Of a stretch of 64,000 bases of DNA, positions 60,357-64,000 are shown piece after piece. The DNA comes from Mycobacterium sp. BK086 (GTDB lineage Bacteria; Actinomycetota; Actinomycetes; Mycobacteriales; Mycobacteriaceae). Every line of letters starts with the position of its first letter. Position 1 is the first letter of the stretch. The stretch is from positions 1,302,001-1,366,000 of the forward strand of contig SNWL01000003.1 in the NCBI GenBank assembly GCA_004362315.1. The letters run 5' to 3'. The notes beneath the pieces were generated by a model, which was not told the DNA's origin, searched no databases, and worked only from the letters and a program-made list of their open reading frames with translations. Made by a program: the position numbers and the translations under genes.

Positions 60357-60603
60357 TGGATTTTCCCTTTCCGATATAACGAACAAGGCACGGAGAGTGC
60401 CTCGTCGAGGTGATCTTCACGAGCCCCAAACCCGCACGGAACTCCTCGGTTTCGAACGTGCACTTCACCCCAATCACGGCCCCACAGCCTTTCGCCACCG
60501 GCGGTGGACACGGGAACTTCAACGCACCCGTCTCCACGTACGGATCAGACGCATCGAGGCTCTGAGCGCGGCCCACGATCTCCTCATACGGCTCCGTCGT
60601 CAC
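60349..60603 (-). CDS. Hypothetical phage protein, 84 aa
   Basis: Started at GTG 60603 with GGGAG five bases upstream and overlapping the preceding stop by four bases. FPCPPPVAKGCGAVIGVKCTFE carries three Cys. Unknown. Confidence 0.6.
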   Translation of the reverse strand: MTTEPYEEIVGRAQSLDASDPYVETGALKFPCPPPVAKGCGAVIGVKCTFETEEFRAGLGLVKITSTRHSPCLVRYIGKGKSNA

Positions 60604-60797
60604 GCGCACTCCCCGCGGTGATGGGTGAAGCACTCCCGGCACAGCGGCGGATCACCGCGGCGCACGCTCTTGGCGCACTCCCGGTGCATCAGCTCCTCAT
60701 CGACGTACTCGACGTCATCACCCGGGCGGATCCGGCCGTCGCCGTAGTTGCAGCTGTCAGCGGCGCAGTCGCCGGCATAGCGGGCCTCGAAGCTCAT
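60600..60797 (-). CDS. Small zinc-finger-like protein
   Basis: 65 residues. Pattern C-x4-C (GDCAADSCNYGDG), then HRECAKS and a final CRECFTHHRGEC: a treble-clef-like arrangement found in many actinophage small proteins (DxCxxD..I.PGDDVEYVD). Likely nucleic-acid or protein interaction; unknown. Confidence 0.6.
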   Translation of the reverse strand: MSFEARYAGDCAADSCNYGDGRIRPGDDVEYVDEELMHRECAKSVRRGDPPLCRECFTHHRGECA

Positions 60798-61237
60798 GCC
60801 GTGTGCTCCCGTCTCGGCTCACCGCAGTGCGTCGCGTCGGTGCCGTCGCGGCGGTAGGTGCACTCGTCGTCATCGGGATGTCCAGCAACAGGCAGGAAGT
60901 CGTGGCTGAGGATCGGGCCACCCTGCGGAATAACCCGGGTCGGGACATCGATGCCGAGCGCCAGGGCGACCGCCAAACGGTGGTGACCATCCCACAGTTC
61001 GCCGTCGTTCCCGACGATGATCGGCTCCTGGATACCGTCAGCGATCACCGCAGCCATCAGGACCAGCATCGAAAACTGGTCGTGCTCCCACAGATTCGCC
61101 AGCACGGGCGGCCAGGCTCCACCACTCGCCGGCTCGACGAGCTGCATCACCGCCGCCGCAGGCGTGGACTCGACAGGCACGTGGTCAAAGCACCGCCAGA
61201 TAGCGTTGTAATCCGGGTCGAGCTGCCAGTCGCTCAC
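60794..61237 (-). CDS. ParB-like nuclease-domain protein
   Basis: 147 residues from GTG 61237. AAVIADGIQEPIIVGNDGELWDGHHRLAVALALGIDVPTRVI is the ParB/sulfiredoxin-like core (I..GHHRL.A). The C-terminus (DECTYRRDGTDATHCGEPRREH) adds Cys/His. Phage ParB-like proteins can be DNA nucleases or CTPase-type binders. Overlaps the WhiB stop (GTGA). Confidence 0.8.
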   Translation of the reverse strand: MSDWQLDPDYNAIWRCFDHVPVESTPAAAVMQLVEPASGGAWPPVLANLWEHDQFSMLVLMAAVIADGIQEPIIVGNDGELWDGHHRLAVALALGIDVPTRVIPQGGPILSHDFLPVAGHPDDDECTYRRDGTDATHCGEPRREHTA

Positions 61238-61563
61238 GCTGCACCCCCGCGCAGCTTGCGCTTCATCCGGCGGCGCTCACGCTCCGACATGCCGCCCCAC
61301 ACCCCGAACCGCTCATCATGAGCCAGCGCGTACTCCAGGCAGTCATCACGCACGACACACCGCAGACAGATCCGCTTCGCCTCCCTGGTGCTACCACCGG
61401 GTATCGGGAAGAACGCTTCCGGATCCGTCTCGCTGCACAACGCATCCCGAACCCACGGCTCCTCAACGACGTTGATCTCCAACCCCGACGCCACCAACGC
61501 CTGACCGCGCAGCACCGTCGGGAATGCCTTGGCGTGGCCCATCGTTCCGCGATCCTCAGGCAT
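61234..61563 (-). CDS. WhiB-family regulator
   Basis: 109 residues from ATG 61563 (GAGG upstream). The four WhiB cysteines are present: one in DALCSETDPEAFFP, then ICLRC and RDDC, plus the GVWGG turn and a basic C-terminus (SERERRRMKRKLRGG). It should bind a [4Fe-4S] cluster and act on sigma-factor-dependent transcription. Phage WhiB proteins (e.g. TM4) can repress host whiB2 and affect superinfection. The gene lies directly downstream of the palindrome array, which is therefore likely to control it. Confidence 0.9.
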   Translation of the reverse strand: MPEDRGTMGHAKAFPTVLRGQALVASGLEINVVEEPWVRDALCSETDPEAFFPIPGGSTREAKRICLRCVVRDDCLEYALAHDERFGVWGGMSERERRRMKRKLRGGAA

Positions 61564-61662
61564 GGCGCACCTCGTCTCCGCGCGCGCGGTCAGTGGGTTG
61601 CGGAGAAGTCCCCGATTTGCGTAACCCGGTAGTCAGGTTGCGGTAGAGGTTTTTGGTCCGTC

Positions 61663-61899
61663 TTGCACGCAGTGCATGACGGGTTCTGTTCTTGGGTAAC
61701 TGTTCTACGGTGTTGCACGTACGGGGGTGCAAGGTGAGTTGCACGCTGGCCGTGCAAGATTCGAGGGTCTGATGTTGCACAAAAAAACGTGCAACATCGC
61801 GGCGGCCATCATGCACGGGAAGCGTGCAAGATCCGGTCAGCCATGTTGCACGGGAAGCGTGCAAGATTGGCGTGTTGATGTTGCACGCCTGCGGTGCAA
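61663..61899. repeat. Array of seven TTGCAC-N-GTGCAA palindromes (iteron-like)
   Basis: Left/right arms at 61663/61672, 61713/61727, 61739/61752, 61775/61789, 61811/61824, 61846/61859 and 61881/61894. Spacers are 3, 8, 7, 8, 7, 7 and 7 nt; the first site ends GTGCAT and the fifth begins ATGCAC, the rest are exact. Centres of the last five are 35-36 bp apart. Site D has 10-bp perfect arms (GATGTTGCAC..). The array fills the otherwise empty 342-bp gap (61564-61905) between the winged-helix and WhiB genes. Operator cluster or replication origin iterons. Confidence 0.85.
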
Positions 61900-61905
61900 G
61901 AAAAT

Positions 61906-62328
61906 TCACTCCGCACCCCCCGAATTCGAATCCAGAACGATCGGCTGCGAATACGTCAACAACTCCTCAGGCTCAAACTTCCGACCACCCGCACACACCA
62001 CGTACTGATGCCGACGCTCCACCAACGCCCCATCCCGGAAGTAATGCCGCTTGATCAGCCGGCCGTCCTTCTCCGCAGCCACCAGAGCCCTACGTGCCCG
62101 CTCCCGGTTCGAACCCCACCCGAGCTGCCTGGAGATCTCCGAAGCCGACGTCTCCCACACCCGGTTGTGCGGGTGCACACCCCACGACAGCAGATACGCC
62201 ATCACCACAAACCCATCCGAGCCCAGCGCCTTATCGTGGGCGCCCGCCCTGATCAGGTCATGGCACAACACGGTGAACCGCTGACGCGGCGAATCACCAA
62301 TCACGTGAATCGGATTCCTACGCCCCAT
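61906..62328 (-). CDS. Winged-helix DNA-binding protein
   Basis: 140 residues. MAYLLSWG..VWETSASEISRQLGWGSNRERARRALVAAEKDGRLIKRHYFRDG is a winged helix-turn-helix of the type found at the N-terminus of phage replication-initiation and DnaD/RepA-like proteins. It ends 6 bp before the palindrome array, making it a prime candidate for the protein that binds it. No repressor dimerisation domain is seen. Confidence 0.75.
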   Translation of the reverse strand: MGRRNPIHVIGDSPRQRFTVLCHDLIRAGAHDKALGSDGFVVMAYLLSWGVHPHNRVWETSASEISRQLGWGSNRERARRALVAAEKDGRLIKRHYFRDGALVERRHQYVVCAGGRKFEPEELLTYSQPIVLDSNSGGAE

Positions 62329-62458
62329 CAGCCACCACCAGGGTCGGGCAGTTGTCCTTATGGCCCTGCGTCTCGACGTGGCAGCCGCAATCCGGGCAGC
62401 GCCCCATGCCCACGAGCACCGCTCGTGGGTAGGGAAGCCACATCGGAGAGTCAGACAT
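62318..62458 (-). CDS. 46-aa zinc-knuckle protein
   Basis: Open from ATG 62458 to TAG at 62318, overlapping both neighbours (8 and 11 bases). GRCPDCGCHVETQGHKDNCPT gives a C-x2-C-x-C..H..H..C set. The overlaps and Cys pattern argue it is real. Unknown. Confidence 0.6.
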   Translation of the reverse strand: MSDSPMWLPYPRAVLVGMGRCPDCGCHVETQGHKDNCPTLVVADGA

Positions 62459-63302
62459 GGGCAGGATCACCCTCCAGCTTTGCTAAGGCCGCCCGCATCC
62501 CAGTAATGGCGTTCTCCAGTGCGTCCAGCTGATTCCGCACCGGCCAGCCCGTCTGGGACGTCAATCGCCGCGCCGCGGCCTTCGCGGATGTGACCTCGTC
62601 GAGCACCGCGCGGATCTGCTCGATCTCACCCAACGTCGTGTGGTTGATGAAGCCGGGCCGCTGGTCGTCCCACACGATGTTGTGGCCCAGCGCCTTCTGC
62701 AAAGCCTGTAGCCGCTCGCGAGTGGCGCCCAGTACCCGACCGTCACTCTCGGCCTGGGCGAGCTCGACCTTCATCCGAAGTTGAACGCGATCCTCTACCT
62801 CTGCCGTGGCCGCTTGGCGCGCCTGCTCTTTGGCATCGGCGATGGCCTGAGCCCGTAGGGTGTCCCAGCGCGCCATCACCGACCGCACGGCATCCCACGA
62901 CGGTGTATGGCCCTCCGGTTTACGCGTGGCCTTGACGAGTGCCCGCATCCGGGTCTTCGACGGGCCGGGCACCAACAGCCCCCACCCCGCGGGAAGTTCC
63001 CCGTCGTGCACGATCGCCGGATCAGAAACCACCAGCCACCACTCGTGGCACTGATCGGCCCAGCGATCAGCCTTCCCCGGCTTATTCAACTCCGAAAGCC
63101 AGTCAGAGCGACTGACTTTCAGCTCATGCCCCACTAACAGGCGACCGCTGGCCGACGTGAAGCCCACGTAAATCGCGTCGCACCCGCCTCCGGCGCACCC
63201 ATTCCAGCCCACCTCAGGCAGGAACACGCCACCCGGCAGATCAATCCCAGGCTTGATGTAGTGGCGCTGAAGTAGCGCCCGGAGGTCCAAGGTGGCGCTC
63301 AC
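62451..63302 (-). CDS. MmcB-like PD-(D/E)XK nuclease-family protein
   Basis: 283 residues from GTG 63302. The N-terminal domain (about 1-130) has GGCDAIYVGF and HELKVSRSDWLSEL, the Asp..Glu-x-Lys of PD-(D/E)XK folds as in MmcB DNA-repair proteins, then CHEWWLVVSDP and GWGLLVP. The C-terminal half is a long coiled coil (KEQARQAATAEVEDRVQLRMKVELAQ). Probably acts on DNA in phage recombination or repair. Confidence 0.8.
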   Translation of the reverse strand: MSATLDLRALLQRHYIKPGIDLPGGVFLPEVGWNGCAGGGCDAIYVGFTSASGRLLVGHELKVSRSDWLSELNKPGKADRWADQCHEWWLVVSDPAIVHDGELPAGWGLLVPGPSKTRMRALVKATRKPEGHTPSWDAVRSVMARWDTLRAQAIADAKEQARQAATAEVEDRVQLRMKVELAQAESDGRVLGATRERLQALQKALGHNIVWDDQRPGFINHTTLGEIEQIRAVLDEVTSAKAAARRLTSQTGWPVRNQLDALENAITGMRAALAKLEGDPAHV

Positions 63303-63589
63303 CGAGCAGCCAACTTCTCGATCGCCGAGACCAACGTCTCAGCCACCTCGACGAGCCGATTACCGTCAGCAGGGCTCAGCTCGTCATTCGGGTCGACAGC
63401 CTCGATGATTAGCTGGACCATCACCGCGAACGCCCGGGCCGTGAGCGCGGGCATACCGACGTTGTCGGACAGCAGTTCCTGGTAGACCTCGATCAACTTG
63501 CCGAGACGCTCGGCGGCTTCCGCCCGGTACTGATCGGTCTCCGCCACCCACGCCGGTGACGGTGTCTTGAAAAGCGGGTTAGGTGTCAT
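63299..63589 (-). CDS. Hypothetical helical phage protein, 96 aa
   Basis: Started at ATG 63589, overlapping the AAA+ stop (TGATG). All-helical (QYRAEAAERLGKLIEVYQELLSDN; RLVEVAETLVSAIEKLAAR). Not recognised; translational coupling suggests partnership with the AAA+ protein. Confidence 0.6.
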   Translation of the reverse strand: MTPNPLFKTPSPAWVAETDQYRAEAAERLGKLIEVYQELLSDNVGMPALTARAFAVMVQLIIEAVDPNDELSPADGNRLVEVAETLVSAIEKLAAR

Positions 63590-64000
63590 CACGCCACCCC
63601 CTGCTGGGCGCGCAGCGCGGCGAGCGCTGCCGATGGCTCCTCGTGGCGTTTGCAGGCCTCTGTGACCGCTGCTGGCGAGACGCCGGTGATATCCGGGTCG
63701 GCGGACACCGGGCGGCCGTACCATTGTCTGGCCTCCTGAACGCACTCGACGGAATCGCAACTCCCCATGGGCTGTTCACGGTCCTGACTTCCAACGCGGC
63801 GCATGTGATCGACGAGGCAGTGACCCGGGCTGGACGTATCGATGTCGTCGAGCATTTCGACAACGCCGACAGCCGCCAGGTGGCGCGCCTCATGGCCCGC
63901 TAAGGTGACGCCGCCGTCCTCGTCGTCGCGCTGCGTGGCGGCATGGAACACGTCGACGTCCTCCATCAGCAGCATCGAGCGTGGGCTGATCCGGTTGATC
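63589..64000 (-). pseudogene. AAA+ ATPase (BCS1-like) C-terminal part, interrupted by an inversion
   Basis: The frame is open from the window edge: INRISPRSMLLMEDVDVFHA is a Walker B region, followed by TQRDDEDGGVTL. The expected continuation SGLLNALDGIATPHGLF..VLTSNAAHVIDEAVTRAGRID (sensor 1, arginine finger region) is present but on the opposite strand, at 63724-63901. After the inverted part the minus frame resumes as WYGRPVSADPDITGVSPAAVTEACKRH, the normal C-terminal lid. The frame stays open through the inverted stretch, which gives unrelated sequence. As it stands the protein lacks sensor 1 and should be inactive. Confidence 0.85.
63724..63901 (+). other. 178-bp inverted segment of the AAA+ gene
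   Basis: Turning this segment around and removing one extra A at 63723 and two at 63902-63903 restores a continuous AAA+ coding frame (GGVTL-SGLLNALDG and ARLMAR-WYGRPV). The flanks are an imperfect inverted repeat: GGCGGCCGTACC to the left and GGCGGCGTCACC on the minus strand to the right. Confidence 0.85.

Noticed and set aside
61663..61899. CRISPR array reading of the 35-36 bp periodic repeats
   Set aside because: Repeat units are short palindromes with variable centres, only seven copies, no cas genes, and the intervening sequence is too short and itself repeat-like.
61556..61909. 117-codon minus frame across the palindrome array
   Set aside because: The product only translates the repeats (repeated LHA/CTL-like segments), has no ribosome site and overlaps the whiB start.
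63583..63903. Plus-strand AAA+ fragment as an independent gene
   Set aside because: It begins without Walker motifs and ends exactly at the inversion junction; it is the inverted middle of the minus-strand ATPase gene.

Overview
The window is high-GC actinobacterial DNA and most resembles a fast-growing Mycobacterium/Mycolicibacterium chromosome. It carries F420-type luciferase-like oxidoreductases, a cutinase, an LpqC-type esterase, a GAF-ANTAR regulator and lipobox lipoproteins. From about position 19,748 to the right edge it is a temperate siphovirus prophage, lying in reverse orientation and not ended within the window.

Host part, 1-19,724. A truncated GAF-LuxR regulator (1-930, minus) diverges from a nitronate monooxygenase-like flavoprotein and a tightly coupled seven-gene catabolic operon (2229-11293, plus): acyl-CoA carboxylase beta and alpha, a crotonase, a TIGR03084 protein, an AtuA-family protein, an acyl-CoA dehydrogenase and an F420 oxidoreductase. 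The set resembles the Pseudomonas acyclic-terpene (atu) pathway, in which a branched unsaturated acyl-CoA is dehydrogenated, carboxylated and hydrated. Next come secreted or envelope proteins (esterase, lipoprotein, DUF4185, cutinase), a GAF-ANTAR RNA-binding regulator, a B12-binding radical SAM enzyme and a luciferase-like monooxygenase.

Phage junction and left end, about 19,683-21,054. The 3' end of a tmRNA-like (or tRNA) gene on the minus strand (19725-19747), followed by a strong terminator, marks one attachment site. Just inside lie three plus-strand genes for small membrane or secreted proteins, opposite to the late genes and so likely lysogeny-expressed cargo.

Late operon, minus strand, read from about 55.7 kb down to 21.05 kb: HNH nuclease, small and large terminase, portal, MuF-like protein with a C-terminal ADP-ribosyltransferase domain, scaffold, decoration protein, major capsid, head-tail connectors, tail terminator, major tail protein, tail assembly chaperones joined by an apparent +1 frameshift, a 1639-residue tape measure carrying two peptidoglycan hydrolase domains, distal/minor tail proteins including an SGNH esterase and a five-repeat Ig-like protein, then a lysis block (papain-like protease, C39/lysozyme lysin A, holin, NlpC/P60-like peptidase, small membrane proteins). 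No separate lysin B is seen.

Early region, minus strand, 55.8-64 kb: many small, often Cys-rich genes, an Ea22-like protein, a DUF3850 protein, a ParB-like protein, a WhiB-like regulator, a winged-helix protein, an MmcB-like nuclease and an AAA+ ATPase. The most striking structures are a phased array of TTGCAC-N7/8-GTGCAA palindromes (61663-61899) between the winged-helix and WhiB genes, and a 178-bp internal inversion (63724-63901) inside the AAA+ ATPase gene. No integrase, repressor or second attachment site is visible; they presumably lie beyond 64,000.
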